Shown one piece after another: positions 34,710 to 42,241 of a stretch of 64,000 bases of DNA (positions are counted from its first letter, which is position 1; each line of letters starts with the position of its first letter). Made by a program: the position numbers and the translations under genes. The stretch covers positions 186,001 to 250,000 of the forward strand of contig NZ_JAJSSH010000005.1 of the NCBI RefSeq assembly GCF_021403115.1. The letters run 5' to 3'. Below the pieces are notes generated by a model. That model saw only the letters and a list, made by a program, of their open reading frames with translations. It did no database searches and had not been told where the DNA came from. This DNA comes from Sphingobium sufflavum. GTDB taxonomy: Bacteria; Pseudomonadota; Alphaproteobacteria; Sphingomonadales; Sphingomonadaceae.

Positions 34710-35681
34710 TCAGAAGGGCGAGACTTCGTAAGTCGCGGTGTAGCTCAGGCGACGCGGTGCGGCCGGGCCACGACCGCCACCACCCGGACCACCTGCGCCC
34801 GGACCACCTGCACCGGGAGCGCCCGCACCCGGACCACCCGCACCCGGACCACCCGCACCGGGAGCGCCCGCACCGGGACCGCCGGGACCGCCGCGACCAG
34901 CGCCACCGCCCTGGCCACCGGGACCACCCGGCACGCCCGCCGGACGCGGCGGCCAGCTTGCGCCCAGCCAGACATTGCCCGCCGTCGCCCATTTGATCGT
35001 CAGTTCGCCCTTGGCGTCGCTCTTGACCGAGCTGTCACCGAGATTGCCGCGAAAGCGGCCGCCACCCGGCACGACCGTCACGTCGATATCAGGGGTAGGC
35101 TTGCCGTCCACCAGCACGCGGAACTTCGCCGCCGTGCCGACGACATTCTCCGCCGGGCTGGTCAGCGGCAGGATCTCCAGACCCTTGCCCACCGGGGTCA
35201 CCGCCACGGAGTCGCCCACGGTCACGAAGCTCTCGACCCGGCCCTCGGTCCGGCTCACCACCACGTCGGTCGCCTCCGCAGGGATGGCCGTCTTGAACTC
35301 GGCCTCGGTGCCGCGGAACCGCTTGGTTTCCTCACCCAGCTTGTAGGAGGCGTTGACGGCGGCGGTCACGATGGCCGCGCGGTACAGGCCCGCCTTGGGC
35401 AACTTGACGTCGAACGTGCCGCGCAGCTTGCCGTTGGAGACATTCTCCGGCTGCACCGGCTGCCCGTCGGGACCGGTGATGACCAGCGTGTCCAACTTGA
35501 TCGGGAAGCTGTCATAATCGAACAGCGTTTCGGAGACGGCCGCGTCGAAGGTCACATATTTGCCCTCTTCGTCGACCACCGCCTGCGACGGCAGGATCCA
35601 CTGGCGATGGGCCGACACGGAACCGAGCGGCACCGCCATCAGGACGAGCGCCATCAGGGGCATATGCAGTCTGGTGTTCAT
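34710..35681 (-). CDS. DUF4198 periplasmic protein with Gly/Pro/Ala-rich insert
   Basis: 323 residues. A signal peptide (MNTRLHMPLMALVLMAVPLGSVSA) is followed directly by H-R-Q-W-I-L-P, the usual mature start of DUF4198 proteins, whose N-terminal His may bind metal. Two beta-sandwich domains follow. Residues about 240-308 are inserted low-complexity GAGGPGAGAPG repeats, absent from typical members, before the final strand LSYTATYEVSPF. It is the last gene of the PepSY/DUF2271/ApbE/flavoreductase operon, a set often placed next to TonB-dependent receptors in proteobacteria. The start at 35681 follows AGGGAG. Confidence 0.85.
   Translation of the reverse strand: MNTRLHMPLMALVLMAVPLGSVSAHRQWILPSQAVVDEEGKYVTFDAAVSETLFDYDSFPIKLDTLVITGPDGQPVQPENVSNGKLRGTFDVKLPKAGLYRAAIVTAAVNASYKLGEETKRFRGTEAEFKTAIPAEATDVVVSRTEGRVESFVTVGDSVAVTPVGKGLEILPLTSPAENVVGTAAKFRVLVDGKPTPDIDVTVVPGGGRFRGNLGDSSVKSDAKGELTIKWATAGNVWLGASWPPRPAGVPGGPGGQGGGAGRGGPGGPGAGAPGAGGPGAGGPGAGAPGAGGPGAGGPGGGGRGPAAPRRLSYTATYEVSPF
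34779..34932. repeat. Imperfect 15-base tandem repeats inside the DUF4198 gene
   Basis: Units such as CCCGCACCCGGACCA and CCCGCACCGGGAGCG repeat about ten times and encode the G-A-G-G-P / G-A-G-A-P modules. Slippage could change the number of units in frame. Confidence 0.8.
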
Positions 35682-35738
35682 CGTCAGTCTCCCTTTCAAT
35701 GCGGCCGGTGGAGCCAAGCCCCCTGTCCGGCCGGTCTT

Positions 35739-37073
35739 TCAGTATAAATCCGAATGATAACGCCCGGCGGCCCGCGCCGCGTCCAGCCAGCCGTCGCCCA
35801 GCGCACCGTCCAGCGCCGCCTCGACCGACTTGCCCATGGCCAGCCCGCCGCACAGCATGATCGCGCCGTCCGCGCCCAGCCACGCGGCCAGCGCCGCCCC
35901 GTCCGCCGCGATGGCATGTTGAACGTAGCGCCCCCGCCCGTCGGGCAGGCGCGAGAAGGCGAGGTCGAGCCGGGCGATCCGCCCCGCATCCGCCCATCCC
36001 TGCGCCTCTTCGATCGTGCGCGCGTCAATGTCCGGGCGGCGCTCGCCCAGGATCAACCACACCGGCCGCCCCGCGCGCATCGCCTCGATGGCGTGCGGCC
36101 GAACGCCCGCGAAACCGGACCCCGCCGCGATCAGCAGCAAGGGGCCATCCCCCGCCGCGCGGTGGAAGGGCGCATGGTCGCGCAGCCGCGCCGACAGCAG
36201 GCCCTCGACCGGCACCGCCTCGATCAGCAGGCCGGACCCTTCGCCCCGCCGCCCCTGCTCGTCGCGCACTTCGCGGACATAGAGGGTCACGCCGCCCTCG
36301 TCCGGCAGGCTCCCCACCGAATAGTCGCGGCGATGGCCGGTCGGCGTGCTGATCTCGAACAGGTCGCCCGCCTGCCAGTCGGGCAGCGCGCCATCCTCCG
36401 GTTGCAGGGCGATGCGGTACAGGCCCGGCACATCCTTCTCGTCACCGGCGGGATTGAGATGCTCGCGCGCCACGATCCGCCATGGGTGATAAAGGGTCGC
36501 GGGCGGCGCGGACGCCTCCACCGCGCCCAGCGCGTCCAGCAGCCGCACCCACAGCGCCAGGCTTTCGGGCGCGAGGTCGTCCACCTCGATCCGCTCGTGC
36601 AGCGCCTTCGCCCCCGCCGCGCCCAGCCAGTCGTCGATGGCCCGGCCGAAGGAGCAATAATCCGCATATTTCCGGTCGCCCAGCGCCAGCACGGCATAGC
36701 GCACGCCGGACAGGTCGGGCGTCTCGCCGTCCTTCCCCGACAGGTGCCGCGCCACGAACGCCCGCGCCTCGTCCGGCGCCTCGCCCACGCCGGTGGTGGA
36801 GGCGATGACCAGCACCTGCTCGCTGGCCCGCAGATGTTCTGGCCCGGCCTGCCCCAGCGACATCATCACCGCATGTTGTCCGCCTTCCAGCAGTCGCCGC
36901 AGCGTCATCTGCGCCAGTTCCAGCGCCTGCCCGGTCTGGGAGGCGTGCAGGATCAGCGTCGCATCGCCGGGCACCGCCGCCCCCCGCCGGGGACGCAGCC
37001 ACCATGTGCTGGTCAGCAGCCACAGCAGCAGGATCGCACCCGCCGCTATCCAGTGAACGGGATCAGTCGTCAT
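35739..37073 (-). CDS. Membrane-anchored CysJ-like flavoprotein reductase (flavodoxin + FNR domains)
   Basis: 444 residues. One N-terminal membrane helix (WIAAGAILLLWLLTSTWWL, about 8-26) is followed by a flavodoxin domain with the FMN phosphate loop HASQTGQALELAQ (about 43) and a ferredoxin-NADP reductase module: FAD motif RRDYSVGSLP (about 249), NADP motif IAAGSGFAGVRPHAIEA (about 312), CGGLAMGKSVEAAL and the CysJ-type terminus RYHSDLY. It would take electrons from NADPH through FAD and FMN to a membrane partner. The start overlaps the apbE stop by 11 bp. Within this operon it is the likely cytoplasmic electron source for the flavinylated DUF2271 and PepSY proteins. Confidence 0.88.
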   Translation of the reverse strand: MTTDPVHWIAAGAILLLWLLTSTWWLRPRRGAAVPGDATLILHASQTGQALELAQMTLRRLLEGGQHAVMMSLGQAGPEHLRASEQVLVIASTTGVGEAPDEARAFVARHLSGKDGETPDLSGVRYAVLALGDRKYADYCSFGRAIDDWLGAAGAKALHERIEVDDLAPESLALWVRLLDALGAVEASAPPATLYHPWRIVAREHLNPAGDEKDVPGLYRIALQPEDGALPDWQAGDLFEISTPTGHRRDYSVGSLPDEGGVTLYVREVRDEQGRRGEGSGLLIEAVPVEGLLSARLRDHAPFHRAAGDGPLLLIAAGSGFAGVRPHAIEAMRAGRPVWLILGERRPDIDARTIEEAQGWADAGRIARLDLAFSRLPDGRGRYVQHAIAADGAALAAWLGADGAIMLCGGLAMGKSVEAALDGALGDGWLDAARAAGRYHSDLY

Positions 37074-38118
37074 CGTCCAGCCAGTCCCGCATGGCCGCGC
37101 TCATATGGCTTGCCACGCCGCCGCCGTCCGTCCGCACGCCCAGCAGGCAGGGGATCGCCTGCGCGTCGGCAAACGCCTGCGCCCGCTCCGCCCCCATCAC
37201 CATCAGCGCGGTGGCCAGCGCATCGGCCCGCCAGCACGCCCGGTCGAACACCGTCGCGCTCGCCACGCCCGACCGCACCGGGGCCAATGTACGCGGGTCG
37301 ATGGCGTGGCAATAATCCACGCCATCATGATGAAATGTGCGGAGATAATCGCCCGACGTCGCCACCGCCCAATCGCACAGCGCCGCCACGACCGGCTCCG
37401 CGTCATCGCCCGGCTGCTCGATGCCGACCCACCAGGGCATGCCGTCGGGGCGGACGCCCCAGCCCTTAAGTTCCCCGCCGATCTCCACCAGTGCGGAGCG
37501 CGCGTCCGGGTCGGCGCGGATGACGGCCATCGCCGCATCCACGGCAAAGCCCTTGGCAATGGCGCACAGGTCCAGCGTCAGGCCCTCGCGCGCGATAATC
37601 GCCGTCCCGTCGAAGCCCAGGTCGCGCCAGTCCCGCCGGGTTGCGGCGATGGCGGACAGCCGTTCGGCATCGGGCAGGCCCTGCGCCACCGCCGTCGCGC
37701 TGAACCCCCATAGGGACACGGCGTCATGCAGCGTGGGGTCGAACGCCCCGCCGCTCTGGTCCGCGACGGTGATGGCATGGGCCACCACCGTCCGCATCGG
37801 TTCCGGCAGGGGGAAGCGTTCGCCATCCCCCGCCCGGTTAAAGCGCATCAGGTCGGAGGCATCGCGCCACGGGCTCATCTGCGCGTCGATGGTTTCCAAC
37901 GTATCCGCGATGCGTCCCCGCAGCGCCTCCAGCCAGCGGGCGTCATCGCCCGCCTGCTGTGCGGCGGCATCCCGCACCACATCCACCTGCCAGCCCGTCC
38001 CGAATATAGCGCCGGACAGGCGCAGCCATTCGCCATCCGGGATTTCCAGATCCTCCGGCATGACCGGCGGCAGGAAAACCCGGCGCTCCTGTTCGTCTGG
38101 GGTGGGTGCGGACGCCAT
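37063..38118 (-). CDS. apbE: FAD:protein FMN transferase (ApbE family)
   Basis: 351 residues. ApbE motifs in order are FDPTLHDAVSLWGF (about 148), LDLCAIAKGFAVDAAMA (about 190), ALVEIGGELKGWG (about 215), TSGDYLRTFHHDGVDYCHAIDPRTLAPV and VFDRACWRADALATALMVMG (Mg/FAD site). The enzyme moves FMN from FAD onto a Ser/Thr of target proteins. No signal peptide is visible: the N-terminus MASAPTPDEQERRVFLPPV is polar, which is unusual because most ApbEs act in the periplasm. The start at 38118 is the best in-frame ATG, though without a strong ribosome site. The DUF2271 gene 34 bp upstream contains a matching DGVSGAT target motif. Confidence 0.9.
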   Translation of the reverse strand: MASAPTPDEQERRVFLPPVMPEDLEIPDGEWLRLSGAIFGTGWQVDVVRDAAAQQAGDDARWLEALRGRIADTLETIDAQMSPWRDASDLMRFNRAGDGERFPLPEPMRTVVAHAITVADQSGGAFDPTLHDAVSLWGFSATAVAQGLPDAERLSAIAATRRDWRDLGFDGTAIIAREGLTLDLCAIAKGFAVDAAMAVIRADPDARSALVEIGGELKGWGVRPDGMPWWVGIEQPGDDAEPVVAALCDWAVATSGDYLRTFHHDGVDYCHAIDPRTLAPVRSGVASATVFDRACWRADALATALMVMGAERAQAFADAQAIPCLLGVRTDGGGVASHMSAAMRDWLDDDD

Positions 38119-38152
38119 GGTCGCGAATGTCAGGTCAGGTGTCAGGCTGGCG

Positions 38153-38689
38153 TCAGCGCGACGACAGCTTGATCTCGCCCAGTTCGCCCGTGCCCTTGGC
38201 CACGGCCGACACGGTGCCGCCCGGCTTCCAGGCGAAAGGCGCCTTGACGACCTCACGGCCACCACCCTCGCGCGACGCCTCGACGACGAACGCATAGTGG
38301 CCGGCGGGCAGCTTGGCCAGCGGCGAGGATGCCGCCGGGGTCGCGATGGTCGCACGGCCCGGCGCACGGGTCGCGCCGCTCACGCCGTCGGCGGGCACGG
38401 CCAGGCTGCGGCCGCCCTTGCGCCACCAGGTCTTCATGTCGGGCAGCCACTTCTTGCCGCCATTCTCGCGCTTCTTCTGGTCGTACCAGACGAGCAGATG
38501 GCTGACCGCCTTGCCCTCGGCATCTTCGACCCAGCCCGCGACATAGGGCTTGTGATATTCGGCGACGCCGATCTTGGGCACCTCGATCTCGATCACATAT
38601 TCCTTGGGCGCGGCCAGCGCGGGGGCGGACGTGCCGATCAGCAGGGCGGCGATGGCGAGTTTCAGGCGCGATGAAACGGGACGAAACAT
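38153..38689 (-). CDS. DUF2271 periplasmic protein with flavinylation motif
   Basis: 178 residues. The signal peptide is MFRPVSSRLKLAIAALLIGTSAPALAA. The DUF2271 body is a beta-sandwich with IEIEVPKIGVAEYHKPYVAGWVEDAEGK, KWLPDMKTWWRKGGRSL and PAGHYAFVVEASREGGGREVV. The segment D101-G-V-S-G-A-T107 fits the ApbE target consensus [DN]-x-x-[ST]-G-A-[ST], so Thr107 is the predicted FMN attachment point. It would be a small periplasmic flavoprotein electron carrier. It lies between the PepSY-TM gene (13 bp) and apbE (34 bp) in one operon. The motif is seen directly; the modification is inferred. Confidence 0.88.
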   Translation of the reverse strand: MFRPVSSRLKLAIAALLIGTSAPALAAPKEYVIEIEVPKIGVAEYHKPYVAGWVEDAEGKAVSHLLVWYDQKKRENGGKKWLPDMKTWWRKGGRSLAVPADGVSGATRAPGRATIATPAASSPLAKLPAGHYAFVVEASREGGGREVVKAPFAWKPGGTVSAVAKGTGELGEIKLSSR

Positions 38690-38702
38690 GGGAGACGGCT
38701 CC

Positions 38703-39365
38703 TTAGCTGTGAACGAAGATGAGGAAGAGGATGATCGGAATGACGAAGCCGACCGTGGTCAGCGGCCAGGTCCACGCCCGGCCGCGCGCATGGACCCACA
38801 ACAGGCCCAGCCCGGTCAGCGAGAAGAGGATGCAGCCGATGGCGATGATGTCGATGAACCAGCCCCACACCGGCCCCGCGTCGCGGCCCTTGTGCAGGTC
38901 GTTGAGCACCGCGATGGTGCCGCGATGGATGCGTTCATAGGTCGCATCGCCGCTCGCAAGGTCCACGGTCAGGTAGCTGTCGACGCCCGGCCCGGCGAGG
39001 TCGACGGTCAGTTCGCCGTCCGCCGCCTCCACGTCGCGGCCCGCCACACTGACCTGCGTTTCCTTCCGCACCCCGGCGGCGGCATCGTCGGACAGAGGCT
39101 CGCCGTCCTTTGCCTTCTCCAACAGCGCGACCAGCGCGGGCGACAGGGTGATGTCGCGGGTGATCGTCTGCGGCGCGGCCTCGATGGACGCGGCGTGGTT
39201 GAGCGTGAAGCCGGTGATGGCGAACAGCGACAGCCCGGCCATACAGATGGCGGAACTGATCCAGTGCCAGGTGCGCAACTGCCCCTTCCAGAAGGCGGAG
39301 CGCGACAATGTGATGGCGGGCGCGGCGGCGGGTGCAGCGGGGGGCGTCTGGCGGGCGTCACTCAT
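38703..39365 (-). CDS. PepSY-associated transmembrane protein
   Basis: 220 residues. TM1 lies at about 31-56 (RTWHWISSAICMAGLSLFAITGFTLNHA), followed by a periplasmic PepSY-like domain (about 58-165) and two more helices (WFIDIIAIGCILFSLTGLGLLWV; LTTVGFVIPIILFLIFV). His residues at the helix ends (WHW, LNHA, HRG, LHKG, VHA) are placed as in PepSY-TM proteins thought to pass electrons or bind heme in siderophore reduction. The ATG at 39365 follows GGGAGA. It is the first gene of the operon, read from a promoter overlapped by a Fur-box-like sequence. Confidence 0.88.
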   Translation of the reverse strand: MSDARQTPPAAPAAAPAITLSRSAFWKGQLRTWHWISSAICMAGLSLFAITGFTLNHAASIEAAPQTITRDITLSPALVALLEKAKDGEPLSDDAAAGVRKETQVSVAGRDVEAADGELTVDLAGPGVDSYLTVDLASGDATYERIHRGTIAVLNDLHKGRDAGPVWGWFIDIIAIGCILFSLTGLGLLWVHARGRAWTWPLTTVGFVIPIILFLIFVHS

Positions 39366-39549
39366 GCGGCGTCTCCCGACCCGGTCGCGCACAGGCGCGT
39401 GGCAAGATAGAGCGTATGCGAGGGTGCACCCGCACGGCCCGCGCGCGAAGGATGCACGCCTGCTTCCGCACGGCGTACAGGGCCACCTTCCCATGGCGGC
39501 GCGAAATATGCACGATTCCCCAGTTTTCCACCCTCTTGCAGCGTCACGC

Positions 39550-39578
39550 CAGCTATTGCGAATAACTGTCATTTTCAA
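39550..39578 (-). promoter_or_regulatory. Fur-box-like promoter of the PepSY/DUF2271/apbE operon
   Basis: On the minus strand TTGAAA (39578-39573) and TAGCTG (39555-39550) are 17 bp apart. The spacer carries GAAAATGACAGTTATTCGC (39576-39558), which matches the 19-base E. coli Fur consensus at about 12 positions. An iron-loaded Fur bound there would block the promoter. Confidence 0.5.
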
Positions 39579-39721
39579 CGCGAAAATTGTATCAAACTTA
39601 TGCCTGCCTGCGACAAATGCGCGCCGGACGGACATGCATAAGGCCGCATCGCCTGTCGAAGCAATGCGGCAAAGCTCTCCATCCCTGCCGGTCGATGCAT
39701 CCGCTTCCCGTCCGAAAAAGA

Positions 39722-39814
39722 CCGGGGCCACAGCTTCTGGACTATGACCCCGGCTAGGAGAGGAGAGACCTTGGAAAGGTCCGCGGAACCGGGTTGACGA
39801 CTCGGCAACCCGGT
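39722..39814 (+). other. Three consecutive hairpins in the leader of an iron-linked gene
   Basis: CCGGGG...CCCCGG (39722-39752), GACCTT-GGA-AAGGTC (39767-39781) and a perfect 9 bp stem ACCGGGTTG...CAACCCGGT (39788-39814) stand in a row upstream of the Fur box at 39829. I match them to no known riboswitch class. They could end an upstream transcript or form a structured RNA. The rest of 39366-39865 shows no gene. Confidence 0.35.
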
Positions 39815-39828
39815 GCGAGAACCCTGTT

Positions 39829-39847
39829 ATTGAGAATCACTCTCACT
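39829..39847 (+). promoter_or_regulatory. Fur box upstream of small iron-linked genes
   Basis: ATTGAGAATCACTCTCACT agrees at 16 of 19 positions with the classical AATGAGAATCATTCTCATT form and has a TGAGA/TCTCA dyad. It ends 18 bases before the start codon of the 74-residue gene, where it would mask the ribosome or promoter region. Confidence 0.7.
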
Positions 39848-39865
39848 CGCAAGAAGGAAATTCAA

Positions 39866-40090
39866 ATGGGAGAGATTGTGGAGTTTCCACGCCAGCGGGA
39901 AGGATGCGCCCGCTGGCGTCGCGCACCGGGGGCCATCACCCTGACGGCCCGGCCCGCCTGCGCGGCGCTTGCCATGGCGCTGGCGGCGACCACCCCGTCA
40001 AAGGCCAGCGTGGACGGCGGCGGCGCCCAGCCCGCCGCGCGCCTGACCGCCACGGTGCTGCACATCGGCGTCGCGCGGCTTACCCACTGA
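39866..40090 (+). CDS. Small protein behind a Fur box, unknown function
   Basis: 74 residues, not recognised as a family. AAGAAGGAAA gives a good ribosome site for the ATG at 39866. The start MGEIVEFPRQ resembles the opening of several short alphaproteobacterial proteins. A hydrophobic Ala-rich stretch (ITLTARPACAALAMALAATTPSKAS) could be an uncleaved signal or a short membrane segment. The C-terminal half looks random, so the frame could be a leader peptide rather than a folded protein. The Fur box directly upstream suggests expression under iron starvation. Confidence 0.45.
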   Translation: MGEIVEFPRQREGCARWRRAPGAITLTARPACAALAMALAATTPSKASVDGGGAQPAARLTATVLHIGVARLTH

Positions 40091-40299
40091 ATGGCGCGAC
40101 CGCATGGTGCCCGCCCCGTCCGCCTTCGCCCGGCCCATCCGCGTGCCGGTCCGCCGCGGCCCATTTCCCCGCGCCCTGTTCTTCCGCGCCCCGTCCCTCC
40201 GCGCCATGACCGCCGGACACCCTGCCCCTTCCCCTCTGGACATCCCGCGCCGACCGCCCGTTCGCGGCCCGGCGCTTCGCCCCTCAAGGAGCCAGACCC

Positions 40300-40758
40300 A
40301 TGTATGACTATGTCGACCGCCCCGTCACCGCCCTCGACCATGGCGGCCGCTTTCTGGTCTGGACCCTGCGCAACTGGGTCCGCGCGCTGGCGGACGGCTA
40401 TTGCCCGGCGGCCGCCGTCGGTCCGGCCTTTGCCAAATGGGACATGATGGCCGCCTTCCCGCCCTTTCACCGCATGTTGTCGATCCTGAACGCCCATGGG
40501 CTGGACACGATCGCCGTCGCGCCGGTCGAATGTCGCCACGTCGCGGAGCATGAGGCGGTGCTGCTCAGCCTGATCGCGGGCTTCGACCAGCGCCCCCCGG
40601 ACCGGGTGCGCGACACGGTGGCGCTGCTGGTGGAGGAGGCGCATGTCGGCACCATGCTGGCCGACCTGTCGACGCTGGGCGGCGCGATGATGGACGCGGG
40701 CATCTTTCCCCGCCGCCCCGCTCGCCAGCCCCACGCCCCGCGCAGGGACGGCGTCTGA
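40300..40758 (+). CDS. Conserved-looking helical protein, unknown function
   Basis: 152 residues, no family recognised with certainty. AAGGAG at 8 bases gives a strong start (ATG 40300). The protein is soluble and helical, with Trp/His/Cys-rich patches: FLVWTLRNWVRALADGYCPAAAVGPAFAKWDMMAAFPPFHRMLSIL and VAPVECRHVAEHEAVLLSLIAGFDQ. It contains no signal peptide or membrane helix. It is 209 bp downstream of the Fur-box gene on the same strand and probably in the same transcript, so a link to iron or heme handling is an inference. Confidence 0.65.
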   Translation: MYDYVDRPVTALDHGGRFLVWTLRNWVRALADGYCPAAAVGPAFAKWDMMAAFPPFHRMLSILNAHGLDTIAVAPVECRHVAEHEAVLLSLIAGFDQRPPDRVRDTVALLVEEAHVGTMLADLSTLGGAMMDAGIFPRRPARQPHAPRRDGV

Positions 40759-40812
40759 GCTTATCGGCCGGGGCGGGACCGTCACCCCGGACGTGATACC
40801 GGTTTCAGGTGA

Positions 40813-41832
40813 TTAACGGCACTCGACGGTCAGATGCGCCAGCGCCTGCACCGGCGAGAGGCGCGCGCGGATCGTCTCGCCGGTCACATGGCGCTCACCG
40901 ACGACGCTGACGATGGCGGCATGGGCTTGCGGTCCCACCCGCCACACATGCAGGTCCGCGATCCGCGCATCGCCCGGCGTCTCCACCAGCGCGCGCACCG
41001 CCTGCGCGATCGGGTCGTCGGTCCGGTCCAGCAGCACCCGCGCCGTGTCGCGCATCAGCGTCCAGGACCAGCGCGCGATCACCACCGCGCCGACGATCCC
41101 CATCATCGCATCCATCCACAGCCAGCCCAGATAGCGCCCCGCCAGCAACGCCGCGATGGCCAGCACCGATGTCAGCGCATCGGCCAGCACATGCACATAG
41201 GCGGAGCGCAGATTATTGTCGCCATGCCCATGGTGGGCATGATGGCCATGATCGTGCGCATCATGATGGCCATGGTCATGCTCCCCGTGGTGATGATCGT
41301 GGCCATGGCCATGCCCCTCACCATGATGATGCCCATGATGCCCGCCCGACAGCAGGACGGCGCTCGCGATATTCACCGCCAGCCCCACGGCAGCGATGAT
41401 CGTCGCTTCCCCGAACGCGACCGTCACCGGCTGCAACAGGCGCAGCGCCGATTCGACGCCGATGCCCAGCGCGATCAGGCCCAGCACCATGGCCGATGCG
41501 AAACCGGCCAGATCGCCGACCTTGCCCGTGCCAAAGCTGTAGGCCGGGCTGCGCGCATGGCGTTTCGCATAGGCATAGGCCATCGCCGCCACCGCCAGCG
41601 CACCGGCATGGGTCGCCATATGGAAGCCATCCGCCAGCAGCGCCATGGAGCCGGTCCAATAGCCCGCCACAATCTCCCCCACCATCATCGCGGCGGTCAG
41701 CAGCACGACCCAGGCGGTGCGCCGCGCATTATCGTCATGCGCCGCGCCCAGGAACATATGGTCATGCGCGGCGGGGTGGCGGGACAGGGCGTCATGGCCG
41801 TCGTGGCGGCCAGCATCATCGTGCGAAACCAT
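40813..41832 (-). CDS. dmeF: CDF family metal exporter with His-rich loop (DmeF-like)
   Basis: 339 residues. A His-rich N-terminus is followed by six membrane helices (RRTAWVVLLTAAMMVGEIVAGYWTGSMALLADGFHMATHAGAL carries the first metal-site H/D pair; YVHVLADALTSVLAI the second) and a cytoplasmic C-terminal domain (IADLHVWRVGPQAHAAIVSVVGE). Between TM4 and TM5 lies a very long loop of about 45 residues made mainly of H, G, D and E, typical of the Co/Ni/Zn exporters DmeF and CzcD. It is 11 bp downstream of an RcnR-type repressor gene on the same strand, the dmeRF arrangement. Confidence 0.93.
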   Translation of the reverse strand: MVSHDDAGRHDGHDALSRHPAAHDHMFLGAAHDDNARRTAWVVLLTAAMMVGEIVAGYWTGSMALLADGFHMATHAGALAVAAMAYAYAKRHARSPAYSFGTGKVGDLAGFASAMVLGLIALGIGVESALRLLQPVTVAFGEATIIAAVGLAVNIASAVLLSGGHHGHHHGEGHGHGHDHHHGEHDHGHHDAHDHGHHAHHGHGDNNLRSAYVHVLADALTSVLAIAALLAGRYLGWLWMDAMMGIVGAVVIARWSWTLMRDTARVLLDRTDDPIAQAVRALVETPGDARIADLHVWRVGPQAHAAIVSVVGERHVTGETIRARLSPVQALAHLTVECR

Positions 41833-41843
41833 GATCCGAACCC

Positions 41844-42119
41844 CTATTTCGCGTAGCGGCGGATCACCGCCAGCAGTTCCTCGGCCCCCTTGGCCCGCTC
41901 GTCATCCGACAGGTCGGCGTGCGCGACATGCTCCTGAAGATGATCCGCGATGATCTCGTTCAGCAGCCCGTTCACCGCCCCGCGCACGGCGGCGACCAGA
42001 TGCAATATCTCGGAACAACTGCCCTCGGACAGGATGGCACGCTCTACCGCGCCCACCTGCCCGGCGATGCGCCGGACACGGAGGAGGAGGTCGGGACTGG
42101 ATTCGCTCAGATGGGACAT
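41844..42119 (-). CDS. dmeR: RcnR/CsoR/FrmR-type metal-sensing repressor (DmeR-like)
   Basis: A 91-residue all-helical DUF156 protein (LLLRVRRIAGQVGAVERAILSEGSCSEILHLVAAVRGAVNGLLNEIIADHLQEHV). Cys34, with His38 or His60 and His64, supplies the W-x-H-x type metal ligands of this family: S-C-S-E-I-L-H-L and D-H-L-Q-E-H. It binds G-tract operators and releases them with Ni/Co. The ATG at 42119 lies inside a GGGGT-rich inverted repeat that is the likely operator, and an upstream frame to 42164 is possible. It controls the dmeF-like gene 11 bp downstream. Confidence 0.9.
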   Translation of the reverse strand: MSHLSESSPDLLLRVRRIAGQVGAVERAILSEGSCSEILHLVAAVRGAVNGLLNEIIADHLQEHVAHADLSDDERAKGAEELLAVIRRYAK

Positions 42120-42140
42120 AGGGATACCCCCTACCCCTAT
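42118..42140 (-). promoter_or_regulatory. G-tract operator overlapping the dmeR start codon
   Basis: On the minus strand ATAGGGGTAGGGGGTAT is followed by CCCTAT, giving ATAGGG/CCCTAT outer arms around two G-runs. This is the kind of site bound by RcnR-type repressors. Its end overlaps the first two bases of the dmeR ATG, so binding would also block translation initiation. Confidence 0.6.
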
Positions 42141-42241
42141 ACGCGCCATCCGTAAAGCCTGCACAGCCGCCGGAGGCCATGCGCGCCGGAGGCTAGGGCC
42201 GCACCCCTATGCTATGGGCCTGCCCGCCTTACTCGCCCGCC

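Noticed and set aside
34779..34932. CRISPR-like periodic repeats
   Set aside because: The 15-base units have no spacers and encode Gly/Pro/Ala repeats within a DUF4198 gene.
41217..41345. Tandem ATGGCCATG-like repeats
   Set aside because: They encode the His-rich metal loop of the CDF exporter; the pattern comes from His/Asp/Gly codons.
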